Assembly: GCF_002838065.1 (NCBI RefSeq) | Contig: NZ_PIZU01000001.1 | Span: 186,001 to 250,000, forward strand | DNA from: Mycobacterium hubeiense | Lineage (GTDB): Bacteria > Actinomycetota > Actinomycetes > Mycobacteriales > Mycobacteriaceae | Length of the DNA stretch: 64,000 bases | Reading direction: 5' to 3' | Shown here: positions 53,250 through 64,000 of the stretch, one piece after another | Numbering within the stretch: the first letter of the stretch is position 1 | How the letters are laid out: each line of letters opens with the position of its first letter | Translations under genes and position numbers: made by a program | The notes under the pieces: model-generated | What the model was told of the DNA's origin: nothing | Database searches by the model: none | Seen by the model: only the letters and a program-made list of their open reading frames with translations

Positions 53250-53276
53250 ATTATATGCGCGTCCTGTTGCACCCAA
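53250..53276 (-). promoter_or_regulatory. metK promoter
   Basis: On the minus strand a perfect TATAAT (53255-53250) lies 15 nt downstream of TTGGGT (53276-53271). Transcription would start about 25-30 nt before the GTG, too short a leader for a SAM riboswitch. It is the best consensus -10 noticed in the window. Confidence 0.6.
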
Positions 53277-53315
53277 GCGCGTGCCCCTGCGACGCGCAAC
53301 CCTTACGCGCAGTCC

Positions 53316-53333
53316 GATCCGTGCGCTCGGATC
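53316..53333 (-). terminator. Hairpin at the end of coaBC
   Basis: GATCCG-TGCGCT-CGGATC is a perfect 6-bp stem with a 6-nt loop overlapping the coaBC stop codon (53332-53334). No U-run follows, as is common for mycobacterial terminators, so it may be a weak terminator or an RNA 3' end stabiliser between coaBC and metK. Confidence 0.35.
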
Positions 53334-54576
53334 ACCCGCCGCTGCTATGCAGGAAGGCCACGATCGCATCCACGATACGGCTGGCCATCAGAGTTTTCGA
53401 ACCGTGCTCCAGCGCCGACTCGGTGCCGTCGGCGGCCAACAGCCAACCATCGTTGTTGTCGACCTCGAACGCCCGATTTTCGCCGACCGCGTTGACCACC
53501 AACAAATCGCAGCCCTTGCGCTTGAGCTTCTCGCGGGCGTGGAAAAGCACGTCGCCGTTGGCGTCTCCGGTTTCGGCGGCGAACCCGACGATCGCGCGCA
53601 TGTTGGGCAGCTGACCGTCGGCGCGGGCCCGCACCGCCCCGGCCAGCACGTCGTCGTTGCGGGTCAACTCGATCGCCGTGGGTTCCGACGCGCCCTTCTT
53701 GATCTTGGCGGCGGCGGTGTGGGTGGGGCGGAAGTCGGCGACGGCCGCGGCCATCACCAGCACATGCGCATCGGGTGCGTGCTTGGAGACGGCGTCTTTG
53801 AGCTGACTGGCCGAGCCGATGTGCACGACCTCGACACCCGCCGGGTCGATCAACCCCGCGGTGTTGCCGGCGATCAGTGTGACCTCGGCGCCGCGCTGGG
53901 CCATCACCCGGGCCATCGCGTAGCCCTGCTTGCCGGAGCTGCGGTTGCCGATGAAGCGCACCGGGTCGATGGGTTCACGGGTGCCGCCGGCGGTCACCAG
54001 AACCTTGACGCCGGCCAGGTCGTAGGGCAGTGCATCGCCGCGGGCCAGCAGCAGCTGGGCCAACGTGGTGATCTCCTCGGCCTCGGGCAGCCGACCCGCA
54101 CCGCTGTCGGCCCCGGTGAGCCGGCCCGACGCCGGCTCCAAAACGACGGCACCGCGGCGGCGCAGCGTGGCGACGTTGTCGACGGTGGCCGGGTGGAACC
54201 ACATCTCGGTGTGCATCGCGGGCGCGAACAACACGGGACATCGCGCGGTCAGCAGCGTGGCGGTCAGCAGGTCATCGGCGCGTCCCGAGACGGCCCGGGC
54301 CAGTAGGTCGGCGGTGGCCGGAGCGACCACCACCAGGTCGGCCTCCTGGCCGATGCGCACGTGCGGAACCTCGTGCACGTCATCCCAGACACCGGTGTGC
54401 ACCGGGTTGCCCGACAGCGCCTCGAAGGTGGCGGCGCCGACGAAACGCAGCGCCGATTCGGTGGGGACGACGCGAACGGAGTGGCCGGCCTCGGTGAGCT
54501 GGCGGACGACGGTGCACGCCTTGTAGGCGGCGATGCCACCGGCGACGCCGACGATGATCCGTTTGCGCTCGGTCAT
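53332..54576 (-). CDS. coaBC: Coenzyme A biosynthesis bifunctional protein CoaBC
   Basis: Makes 4'-phosphopantetheine from phosphopantothenate; 414 residues. The FMN-dependent decarboxylase half has GVAGGIAAYKACTVVRQL and LFAPAMHTEMWFHPA. The CTP-dependent synthetase half has VTAGGTREPIDPVRFIGNRS and VVNAVGENRAFEVDNN. ATG 54576 is chosen; GTG 54582 is in frame two codons upstream and equally possible. 13 nt after rpoZ. Confidence 0.93.
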   Translation of the reverse strand: MTERKRIIVGVAGGIAAYKACTVVRQLTEAGHSVRVVPTESALRFVGAATFEALSGNPVHTGVWDDVHEVPHVRIGQEADLVVVAPATADLLARAVSGRADDLLTATLLTARCPVLFAPAMHTEMWFHPATVDNVATLRRRGAVVLEPASGRLTGADSGAGRLPEAEEITTLAQLLLARGDALPYDLAGVKVLVTAGGTREPIDPVRFIGNRSSGKQGYAMARVMAQRGAEVTLIAGNTAGLIDPAGVEVVHIGSASQLKDAVSKHAPDAHVLVMAAAVADFRPTHTAAAKIKKGASEPTAIELTRNDDVLAGAVRARADGQLPNMRAIVGFAAETGDANGDVLFHAREKLKRKGCDLLVVNAVGENRAFEVDNNDGWLLAADGTESALEHGSKTLMASRIVDAIVAFLHSSGG

Positions 54577-54589
54577 CGCCACGCCTGCG

Positions 54590-54901
54590 CTATTCGCCCT
54601 CGGTGTGCTCGAGCAGGTCGCCGTGGATCTCACGCAGCGCGATCGACAGCGGCTTTTCCTGCAGGCCGGGCTCGACCAGCGGGCCGACGTACTCCAGGAT
54701 GCCGTCGCCGAGCTGGTTGTAGTAGTCGTTGATCTGACGGGCGCGCTTGGCGGCGTAGATGACCAGCGCGTACTTGCTCGACACGCGTGCCAGCAGCTCG
54801 TCGATGGGCGGGTTGGTGATGCCCAGCGGCTCGTCGTAGACGCCGGCGGCCCGGTCGATGTCGTCAACGGCCAGCGGCGCGTCGGCGTGCGGGGTGCTCA
54901 C
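54590..54901 (-). CDS. rpoZ: RNA polymerase omega subunit
   Basis: Small assembly subunit of RNA polymerase; 103 residues, with [20 protein letters not shown] and [14 protein letters not shown] as in other actinobacterial omegas, and an acidic C-terminus. GTG 54901 follows AGGAG at about 8 nt. In the gmk-rpoZ-coaBC gene string. Confidence 0.94.
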   Translation of the reverse strand: MSTPHADAPLAVDDIDRAAGVYDEPLGITNPPIDELLARVSSKYALVIYAAKRARQINDYYNQLGDGILEYVGPLVEPGLQEKPLSIALREIHGDLLEHTEGE

Positions 54902-54983
54902 GTAGAAATCTCCTGGCTGGTTTGCGTGGTGGCCTGAAACTCAGGTGGCTCTCGGGCCTGATCGCGCCGTGCCGGCGCTGGGG

Positions 54984-55565
54984 TCAGTCGCGGCCCACCA
55001 GCAAGGATACCAATTCTGCACACGCCGACTCCAATTGGCTGTTCACCACGACGACGTCGAAGTCGGCTTGAGCTGCCAATTCGGCGCGGGCAGTGGCCAG
55101 CCGGCGGGCCCTCACCTCCGGTGACTCGGTGCCGCGGCCGACGAGCCGGCTCTCGAGCTCCTCCCAGCTGGGTGGGGCCAGAAACACGGTAATCGCCTCG
55201 GGCATCGCCTTCTTGACGGCGCGCGCGCCGGCCAGGTCGACCTCGATGAGAACCGGATGACCGGCCTTGGCGGCTTCTCGCACAGGCTGGGCAGGTGTTC
55301 CGGATCGGTGCAGGCCACCGTGGATTTCCGCCCATTCGAGCAGCGCGCCCTCGTCGATGAGCTGCTGAAAACGCTCGGGCGTCACGAACGAGTAGTCAAC
55401 GCCATCCACCTCGCCCGGGCGGGGCGCTCTGGTGGTGACGGAGACGCTGAAATGCAGGTCGGGAACCCGCTCCCGCAGGCAACGGACAACAGTGGATTTC
55501 CCGACGGCCGAAGGACCGGACAGCACTACGACACGAGCGCTATCCGGTCCTTCGCCGGCGCTCAC
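54984..55565 (-). CDS. gmk: Guanylate kinase
   Basis: Phosphorylates GMP to GDP; 193 residues. P-loop [14 protein letters not shown] at about residue 14, GMP-binding [19 protein letters not shown] and [11 protein letters not shown] are present. GTG start, 19 nt after mihF. The gmk-rpoZ pair is widely conserved. Confidence 0.95.
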   Translation of the reverse strand: MSAGEGPDSARVVVLSGPSAVGKSTVVRCLRERVPDLHFSVSVTTRAPRPGEVDGVDYSFVTPERFQQLIDEGALLEWAEIHGGLHRSGTPAQPVREAAKAGHPVLIEVDLAGARAVKKAMPEAITVFLAPPSWEELESRLVGRGTESPEVRARRLATARAELAAQADFDVVVVNSQLESACAELVSLLVGRD

Positions 55566-55584
55566 AGGGGCTCCTGCGAGCCGA

Positions 55585-55902
55585 CTAGGAGAAGTCGAAC
55601 TTTTCCAGCAGGGCCTTGCGCTGACGATCGCCGAGGCCGCGCAGGCGGCGCGTGGGAGCGATCTCCAGCTCGGTCATGATCTCCTGCGCCTTGACCTTGC
55701 CGACCTTCGGCAGGGCCTCCAGCAGCGCAGAAACCTTCATCTTGCCCAGTACCTCATCGGTCTCGGCATCCTTGAGCACCTGCTTGAGATTGGTGCCACC
55801 GCGCTTCAGCCGATCTTTGAGCTCGGCTCGCGCTCGACGTGCGGCAGCAGCCTTCTCCAACGCAGCCGCGCGCTGTTCGTCGGTCAACTGGGGAAGGGCC
55901 AC
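55585..55902 (-). CDS. mihF: Mycobacterial integration host factor
   Basis: Nucleoid-associated DNA-bending protein with a helix-two-turn-helix; 105 residues, matching the functional M. tuberculosis form. It has [20 protein letters not shown] and [18 protein letters not shown] then [11 protein letters not shown], which contact DNA. Strong GGAGGA ribosome site before GTG 55902. Confidence 0.95.
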   Translation of the reverse strand: MALPQLTDEQRAAALEKAAAARRARAELKDRLKRGGTNLKQVLKDAETDEVLGKMKVSALLEALPKVGKVKAQEIMTELEIAPTRRLRGLGDRQRKALLEKFDFS

Positions 55903-56439
55903 GGGTTCCTCCGTCTCTGGCGATTCTCTCGGCCATCACTTGTTTTTCTCGGCTGGTGGGGTGAAACCAGCCAGCGACGACGACCGTACCCACGCAACCT
56001 GACGAAAGCTAACCCCACCCCCTGGTTACAGCGTCAAAAGCCCAGCGTGTAGCACGGCGGCAAGACGCTCGCCGCGGCCTGTAGATCGACGTCGAAATCG
56101 GTTCGGGCTGTGCTTTGGAAGCGGATTTGCCTGCATATCAAGGGTTTTGGCGACGTGCGGTGACGGCTCGGTCATTCGGCGGCTCGGCGCGGGGTGGCCG
56201 ACGTCGGGGCGGCGGGCCAATGTGAGAAATTTTGCCTGGTCATGGCGTGTCGGGCGTGTCGCGACAGCGCGCAGCCCCGCACCTGTGAAACGGCTGTGAC
56301 CAGCGGGTTCAATGTGACAAAAGGGGCATGTGTTGCACGCTATTTGCTTGCCATCGCTCGCGAGATCGAACGCAATGGCTGTGATCACCCACCGATTCAC
56401 GACCATTACGTCGATCTCGAGGACATCGCGAACGGGGGG
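55903..56439. other. 537-bp noncoding gap between mihF and pyrF
   Basis: No convincing gene is seen; a minus-strand frame at 56026-56406 has random-looking composition. The stretch contains the mihF leader with a perfect 7-bp stem hairpin (55951-55972) and must hold the mihF promoter. In M. tuberculosis PE15/PPE20 occupy this place. AT content rises around 56210-56400 (TGTGACAAAAGG, GTGATCAC at about 56383), which could include regulatory sites. Confidence 0.6.
55951..55972 (-). promoter_or_regulatory. Stem-loop in the mihF leader
   Basis: GGCTGGT and ACCAGCC form a perfect 7-bp stem with an 8-nt loop, 49-70 nt upstream of the mihF GTG. It could be an RNA structure in the leader or a protein-binding palindrome for autoregulation. 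Confidence 0.35.
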
Positions 56440-57249
56440 TCAGGCCAGATATGCCACGGCGTCGCGGAACTTCTCTGCGGCCGCTCGCAACTCCGCACGA
56501 TCGGGTCCGGCGCGCAGCACGTCACGCGACACCGCAGGCAACAACTGCCCCGGCCGCGCCCCGCCGAATCCGCCCAGCATCTCCGGTCGGCCGCCCTGAG
56601 CGCCCACGCCTGGTACGAGCACGGGCCCGCCGAGTTCGCTCACATCGGGCGGCTCGGTGACCGTGGCGCCCACGACGACGCCGACCAGACCCGGCTCCTC
56701 GCGGTTGACCGCCGCCGCGGCGTCGACGATCGATTGGGCCACGGTGCATCCGGCGATCACCGCGCGCTGCACCGTTGCCCCCTCGGGATTGGACGTGGCG
56801 GCCAGCACGAACACGCCCCGGCCGTGGGCTTTTGCGGTGTCCAGCAATGGTTGCAACGAGCCGAAACCGAGATACGGCGAGGCGGTCACGGCGTCGGCGG
56901 CCAGCGGCGAATCCCCCGTCCACGCCGCGGCGTAGGCGGCCATCGTGGAGCCGATGTCACCGCGCTTGGCGTCGGCCAGCACCAGCACGCCGCTGCTACG
57001 CAGCGCCGCGACGGTGTGTTCCAGGACGGTGTAACCCGCTGCGCCGTAGGCCTCGAAGAACGCCACTTGCGGTTTGACCACCGCGAAGTCGGCGAACGCC
57101 GTGACACAGGTGTCGCAAAACCGCCGCAGCCCGTCGGCATCGGCGGTCAGACCCCACGCCCTCAGAAGTTCGGGGTGCGCGTCGATGCCCACACACAGCG
57201 GGCCGCGCTGCTTTACCGCGTCGGCCAGCCGAGCCCCGAAATGCCCCAC
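56440..57249 (-). CDS. pyrF: Orotidine 5'-phosphate decarboxylase, type 2
   Basis: Last step of UMP synthesis; 269 residues, the long actinobacterial subfamily. It has [32 protein letters not shown], the catalytic [19 protein letters not shown] and [13 protein letters not shown] 57249 lies 2 nt after the carB stop. Final gene of the pyr operon as seen here. Confidence 0.95.
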   Translation of the reverse strand: MGHFGARLADAVKQRGPLCVGIDAHPELLRAWGLTADADGLRRFCDTCVTAFADFAVVKPQVAFFEAYGAAGYTVLEHTVAALRSSGVLVLADAKRGDIGSTMAAYAAAWTGDSPLAADAVTASPYLGFGSLQPLLDTAKAHGRGVFVLAATSNPEGATVQRAVIAGCTVAQSIVDAAAAVNREEPGLVGVVVGATVTEPPDVSELGGPVLVPGVGAQGGRPEMLGGFGGARPGQLLPAVSRDVLRAGPDRAELRAAAEKFRDAVAYLA

Positions 57250-57251
57250 GG

Positions 57252-60593
<3,342 letters not shown>

Positions 60594-60610
60594 CTAGCGG
60601 CTCCTTTCGA

Positions 60611-60673
60611 CCGCGAGTGTGCGGTTTCGTACGCGGCGCGCCGATCCCGGCGTATGGATCTGCACAGTCACGG
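60611..60673. repeat. Imperfect palindrome between carA and carB
   Basis: CCGCGAGTGTGCGG and the complement of the right end, CCGTGACTGTGCAG, begin arms matching at about 18 of 24 positions over 63 nt. The right arm includes the carA stop codon (60668-60670). It resembles in size and outer sequence the palindromes at 3452, 8307 and 37939 but is more diverged. It could modulate carB expression relative to carA. Confidence 0.5.
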
Positions 60674-61792
60674 CTTCTCCCCTGCCATCAGGTCGACGAA
60701 TTGGTCGAACAGGTAGTTGGCGTCGTGCGGGCCGGCCGCCGCCTCCGGGTGGTACTGCACCGAGAACGCACGCCCGTCAACGAGTTTGATCCCCTCGACG
60801 ACCCCGTCGTTCGCGCACGTGTGACTGACGATCGCCTCGCCGAACGGGGTGTCAAACCGCTCTCCTGCCTCCCCCTCCAGGGCGAAGCCGTGGTTCTGTG
60901 CGGTCACCGCGACGCGGCCGGTGGCGTGGTCGATGACCGGGATGTTGATGCCGCGGTGGCCGAACACCATCTTGTAGGTCGAGCGGCCCAGCGCCCGGCC
61001 GAGGATCTGATTGCCGAAACAGATACCGAACAACGGGATCCCGGCGCCCAATACTTTACGCGTGACGGCGACGATGTGATCGGCCGTGGCCGGATCGCCC
61101 GGGCCGTTGGAGAGGAACACCCCGTCGGGTTTCAGGTCGGCGATCGCCTCGAAGCTCACCGACGACGGCAACACATGGCTGCGGATGCCGCGGGCCGCGA
61201 AGTTGCGCGGCGTGTTGGTCTTGATGCCCAGGTCGATGGCGGCAACGGTGAACCGTTGCGGCCCATCGGGTTCCACTACATAAACCGCGTCGGTGCTGAC
61301 CTCGCCGGCCAGGTTGGCGCCGAGCATCGACGGCTGGCTGCGCACCCGGTTCAACATCTCCTCGGGGTCGGCCAGGGCATCACCCGAGAAGATGCCGGCC
61401 TTCATCGAGCCTCGGGTCCGCAAGTGCCGCACCACGGCTCGGGTGTCGATGCCGGCGACACCGACGACGCCCTGGGCCACAAGCTCGTCGTCGAGCGTGC
61501 CGGTGGCGCGCCAGTTGGATGCCCGTGGCGACGGGTCGCGCACCGCGTAGCCGGCCACCCATATCTTGTCGCCACGGCTCTCGGCGTCCTCCCGATTCCA
61601 GCCGGTATTGCCGATCTGTGGAGCGGTGGCGACCACGATCTGGCGGTGATAGCTCGGATCGGTGAGCGTCTCCTGATATCCGGACATCCCAGTGGAAAAC
61701 ACTGCCTCGCCGAGGGTTTCACCGATGGCACCGAACGTGGTGCCGGTGAAGATGCGGCCGTCCTCCAAGATCAGGACTGCTTTGTCGGTCAC
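60668..61792 (-). CDS. carA: Carbamoyl-phosphate synthase small subunit
   Basis: Glutaminase subunit of 374 residues. The N-terminal domain has ALVLEDG-type [17 protein letters not shown] and [13 protein letters not shown]. The class I amidotransferase domain has the nucleophile in [18 protein letters not shown] and His/Glu in [16 protein letters not shown] 61792 overlaps the upstream gene (GTGA). Its stop lies in a palindrome. Confidence 0.95.
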   Translation of the reverse strand: MTDKAVLILEDGRIFTGTTFGAIGETLGEAVFSTGMSGYQETLTDPSYHRQIVVATAPQIGNTGWNREDAESRGDKIWVAGYAVRDPSPRASNWRATGTLDDELVAQGVVGVAGIDTRAVVRHLRTRGSMKAGIFSGDALADPEEMLNRVRSQPSMLGANLAGEVSTDAVYVVEPDGPQRFTVAAIDLGIKTNTPRNFAARGIRSHVLPSSVSFEAIADLKPDGVFLSNGPGDPATADHIVAVTRKVLGAGIPLFGICFGNQILGRALGRSTYKMVFGHRGINIPVIDHATGRVAVTAQNHGFALEGEAGERFDTPFGEAIVSHTCANDGVVEGIKLVDGRAFSVQYHPEAAAGPHDANYLFDQFVDLMAGEKP

Positions 61793-62289
61793 GCTGCCTC
61801 CTGTACCCAGCGGTCGTACTCCGCACGGTTGTCGGCGCGGAACCCGGTGTCGATCTCAGTTCCTGACGGCAGCCGCCACCGGATCGCCAGGATGCCCTCG
61901 TGGGTGAGGGCTTTGCCTGCGATCCCGCGTTCGGTGCGGATGGCGGTGACCGACTCGTTGGGAATCCAGATCGGCCCGGCGCCGCTGCGCTGCAGCATGA
62001 TGCCCTCGGGGTAGCGGGTCAGTACGGCCTTGGTGCGGTACCCCAGATCACCGACGGCGATCCGGTCATTCCAGTGCGGCGCCAGCGTGCTGCCCACGTA
62101 GAGGCCTTTGGTCGCGGGAATCACCGCCGGGCCGACGCTGTCCGGTAACGGAGGCAGCGTGCCGATCAGCTCGGCCTGCCGCTCGGCGCGACGACGCCAC
62201 CCGCGCATCATCGCCTGGATGATCACCGCGATCAGTACCACCATGATCGCCGCCATGATCAGCGACCCCACCAGCGTCGGTGTATTCAT
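61789..62289 (-). CDS. Membrane-anchored conserved protein (Rv1382-like)
   Basis: A 166-residue protein with one N-terminal transmembrane helix (about 6-28, [20 protein letters not shown]), a short basic stretch (RGWRRRAER) and a C-terminal soluble domain ([38 protein letters not shown]). That domain resembles the transporter-like PH domains of actinobacteria. It lies inside the pyr operon with ATGA/GTGA overlaps on both sides, as Rv1382 does; no role in pyrimidine synthesis is known. Confidence 0.85.
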   Translation of the reverse strand: MNTPTLVGSLIMAAIMVVLIAVIIQAMMRGWRRRAERQAELIGTLPPLPDSVGPAVIPATKGLYVGSTLAPHWNDRIAVGDLGYRTKAVLTRYPEGIMLQRSGAGPIWIPNESVTAIRTERGIAGKALTHEGILAIRWRLPSGTEIDTGFRADNRAEYDRWVQEAA

Positions 62290-63578
62290 GCCGGGCACTT
62301 TCCGTCGCGCGCAGTGATTTTGCCGCGAAGCAGCGTCGCTGTGACAGTCGCCGGGAACGTCATCGATTCGAACGGGGTGTTGTCGGAGCGACTGGCCAGC
62401 GCCGAACCCTCGACCGTCCACGTGGCGTCCGGGTCGACGACGGTCAGGTTCGCCGGCTCGCCGATCTCCAGCGGCCGGCCCTGGTCGGGCAGGCCGACGA
62501 TGCGGGCGGGGTTCTCGCTCATCACCCGGGCCACGTCGCGCCACGTCAGCAGGCCCGGCCGCACCATGGTTTCGACCACCACCGACAGCGCCGTCTGCAG
62601 CCCCAGCATGCCGGGGCGGGCGTTGGCGAACTCGCAGACCTTCTCGTGTTCGGCGTGCGGGGCGTGATCGGTTGCGACGCAGTCGATCACACCCTGGGCC
62701 AGCGCCCGCCGCAGCGCCTCGGCGTCGCTGGTCTCACGCAACGGCGGGTTGACCCGGTTGCGGCCGTCATAGCTGGCCAGTCGGGTGTCGTCGAGCAGCA
62801 GATGGTGCGGCGTCACCTCCGCGGTGATCGAAATACCTTGTGCTTTCGCCCATTTCAGGATCTCGACGGTGCCCGCGGTGGAGGCATGGCAGATGTGCAC
62901 CCGCGCCCCAGCGTCGCGCGCCAGCAACGCATCGCGCGCGACGATGGATTCCTCGGCGGCGCGCGGCCAACCGGCCAGCCCCAGTCGCGCCGCGTTGGGG
63001 CCCTCATGCGCGACGGCGCCGACGGTCAGCCGCGGCTCCTCGGCGTGCTGGGCGATCAGCACGCCCAGGCCGGTGGCGTACTCCAGTGCGCGGCGCATCA
63101 CCAGCGGGTCGTGCACGCAGAGGCCGTCGTCGGAGAACATCCGCACCTGACCGACGCCGGCGGCCATCAGGCCCATCTCGGTGAGCTGTTTGCCGTCCAG
63201 GCCCATGGTGACCGCGCCGACGGGGTGCACGTCGACGAGGCCGACCTGTTGGCCGCGATGCCAGACGTGGTCAGTGACGACGGGACTGTCGGCGACGGGA
63301 TTGGTATTGGCCATCGCGAACACCGCGGTGAAGCCGCCCAAGGCCGCTGCCGCCGAACCGGTTTCGATGTCCTCGGCGTATTCGCGGCCAGGCTCACGCA
63401 GATGGGTGTGCAGGTCGACGAAGCCCGGCAACAGGATCTGGTCGGCTGCATCAATCACGTCGGCGTCGTCGGGAATCGCAAGTCCCGCGCCGATGTCGGT
63501 GATCTGACCGTCGGAGACCAGCACGTCGACAGGGTCACCTTCGCCGTAGCGCCTTACGCTGCGGATGAAAACACTCAT
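62286..63578 (-). CDS. pyrC: Dihydroorotase, type I
   Basis: Zinc amidohydrolase forming dihydroorotate; 430 residues. The HxH metal motif is in [13 protein letters not shown], the bridging aspartate in [12 protein letters not shown], other metal histidines in QHAEEP and ICHAST, and catalytic Asp in [18 protein letters not shown] overlaps on both sides. Confidence 0.95.
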   Translation of the reverse strand: MSVFIRSVRRYGEGDPVDVLVSDGQITDIGAGLAIPDDADVIDAADQILLPGFVDLHTHLREPGREYAEDIETGSAAAALGGFTAVFAMANTNPVADSPVVTDHVWHRGQQVGLVDVHPVGAVTMGLDGKQLTEMGLMAAGVGQVRMFSDDGLCVHDPLVMRRALEYATGLGVLIAQHAEEPRLTVGAVAHEGPNAARLGLAGWPRAAEESIVARDALLARDAGARVHICHASTAGTVEILKWAKAQGISITAEVTPHHLLLDDTRLASYDGRNRVNPPLRETSDAEALRRALAQGVIDCVATDHAPHAEHEKVCEFANARPGMLGLQTALSVVVETMVRPGLLTWRDVARVMSENPARIVGLPDQGRPLEIGEPANLTVVDPDATWTVEGSALASRSDNTPFESMTFPATVTATLLRGKITARDGKCPA

Positions 63579-64000
63579 GCGCTGATCGTCTCCTCCGCGC
63601 CCACCAGCAGGTGGAACAGCACCGCCATCCGCACATGCACACCGTTGGAAACCTGTTGCAGCACAGCCGATTGCGTCGAATCGGCCACCGATGAGGAGAT
63701 CTCCATCCCGCGCAGCATCGGTCCCGGGTGCAGCACCACCGCCGTCCCCGACAGCATGGCTTGGCGCTTTTCGGACAGCCCGTAGAGCACCGAGTACTCG
63801 CGGGCGGACGGGAAGAAGCCGCCGGTCATCCGCTCGGCCTGCACCCGCAGCATCAGCACCGCGTCGGCGGCGGGCAGTTCCGCGTCGAGGTCATGCGACA
63901 CCGTGACCGGCCAGTCCGCGACACCGACGGGCAGCAGTGTCGGCGGCGCCACCAGCACCACCTCCGCGCCGAGCGTGTCGAGCAGCACGACGTTGGAGCG
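63575..64000 (-). CDS. pyrB: Aspartate carbamoyltransferase (C-terminal part; N-terminus beyond right edge)
   Basis: The last 141 codons of the catalytic chain: [20 protein letters not shown] with the actinobacterial [11 protein letters not shown], and [19 protein letters not shown], whose HPGPxxRG is the family's C-terminal substrate loop. Overlaps pyrC by ATGA. pyrR is expected upstream, outside the window. Confidence 0.93.
   Translation of the reverse strand, partial: RSNVVLLDTLGAEVVLVAPPTLLPVGVADWPVTVSHDLDAELPAADAVLMLRVQAERMTGGFFPSAREYSVLYGLSEKRQAMLSGTAVVLHPGPMLRGMEISSSVADSTQSAVLQQVSNGVHVRMAVLFHLLVGAEETISA

Noticed and set aside
53218..53331. SAM riboswitch upstream of metK
   Set aside because: The TATAAT places the transcript start only about 25-30 nt before the GTG; no room for the aptamer.
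56026..56406. 126-codon minus-strand ORF in the mihF-pyrF gap
   Set aside because: No good ribosome site, no motif and random-looking composition.

Overview
The window is high-GC actinobacterial DNA from a mycobacterium. Gene content and order follow the Mycobacterium tuberculosis Rv1380-Rv1460 interval read in the opposite orientation (sufR, mptB, ctaA, qor, ctaB, tkt-tal-zwf2-opcA-pgl, secG-tpiA-pgk-gap, whiA-cuvA-rapZ-uvrC, the rib genes, lprG-P55, rpe-rsmB-fmt-priA, lipI-lipH, cyp132, metK-coaBC-rpoZ-gmk-mihF, pyrF-carB-carA-pyrC-pyrB). The PE/PPE and PE_PGRS genes that interrupt this interval in M. tuberculosis are missing and a PEP carboxylase gene is present. Together these suggest a fast-growing, environmental species (Mycolicibacterium type). 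This is inferred from recalled gene order, not from a search.

Layout. 1-4.3 kb: Fe-S repressor gene sufR (cut by the left edge), then divergent mptB and a two-gene ABC exporter. 4.4-9.4 kb: heme A and heme O synthase genes (ctaA, ctaB) around an ATP-grasp protein, a quinone oxidoreductase and a DUF1254/DUF1214 protein. 9.4-15.9 kb: a tightly coupled pentose-phosphate operon. 15.9-16.9 kb: a graveyard of 13E12 (DUF222/HNH) fragments. 16.9-20.6 kb: a coiled-coil protein, ppc and a small secreted protein. 20.6-23.9 kb: gap-pgk-tpiA-secG operon. 23.9-25.6 kb: an accessory patch with an orphan solute-binding protein and a heptad-repeat protein. 25.7-30.6 kb: uvrC-rapZ-yvcK-whiA. 30.7-39.5 kb: a GgtB-like lipoprotein, riboflavin genes and lprG-P55. 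39.5-45.2 kb: rpe-rsmB-fmt and priA-yhhN. 45.2-51.1 kb: two HSL esterases, an AraC regulator, CYP132 and a Baeyer-Villiger-type monooxygenase. 51.1-55.9 kb: metK with a noncanonical MTHFR-like gene, then coaBC-rpoZ-gmk-mihF. 56.4-64 kb: pyrimidine operon, pyrB cut by the right edge.

The genes are mostly central metabolism: NADPH supply (zwf-opcA-pgl), glycolysis, anaplerosis (ppc), heme A assembly, flavin, folate/methionine-cycle and pyrimidine synthesis, plus envelope functions (MptB, LprG/P55). Most operon junctions are 4-nt ATGA/GTGA overlaps.

I found no clearly new multi-gene system. The parts most worth a second look are small. A SufR-like palindrome spans the sufR start codon. About 57-nt palindromes recur between genes, and one carries a short ORF that bridges two ABC genes. 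The 13E12 remnant has blocks on opposite strands. A tandem 21-nt repeat encodes a perfect heptad coiled coil. An unannotated 49-codon ORF has a good ribosome binding site. The MTHFR-like gene sits directly behind metK.
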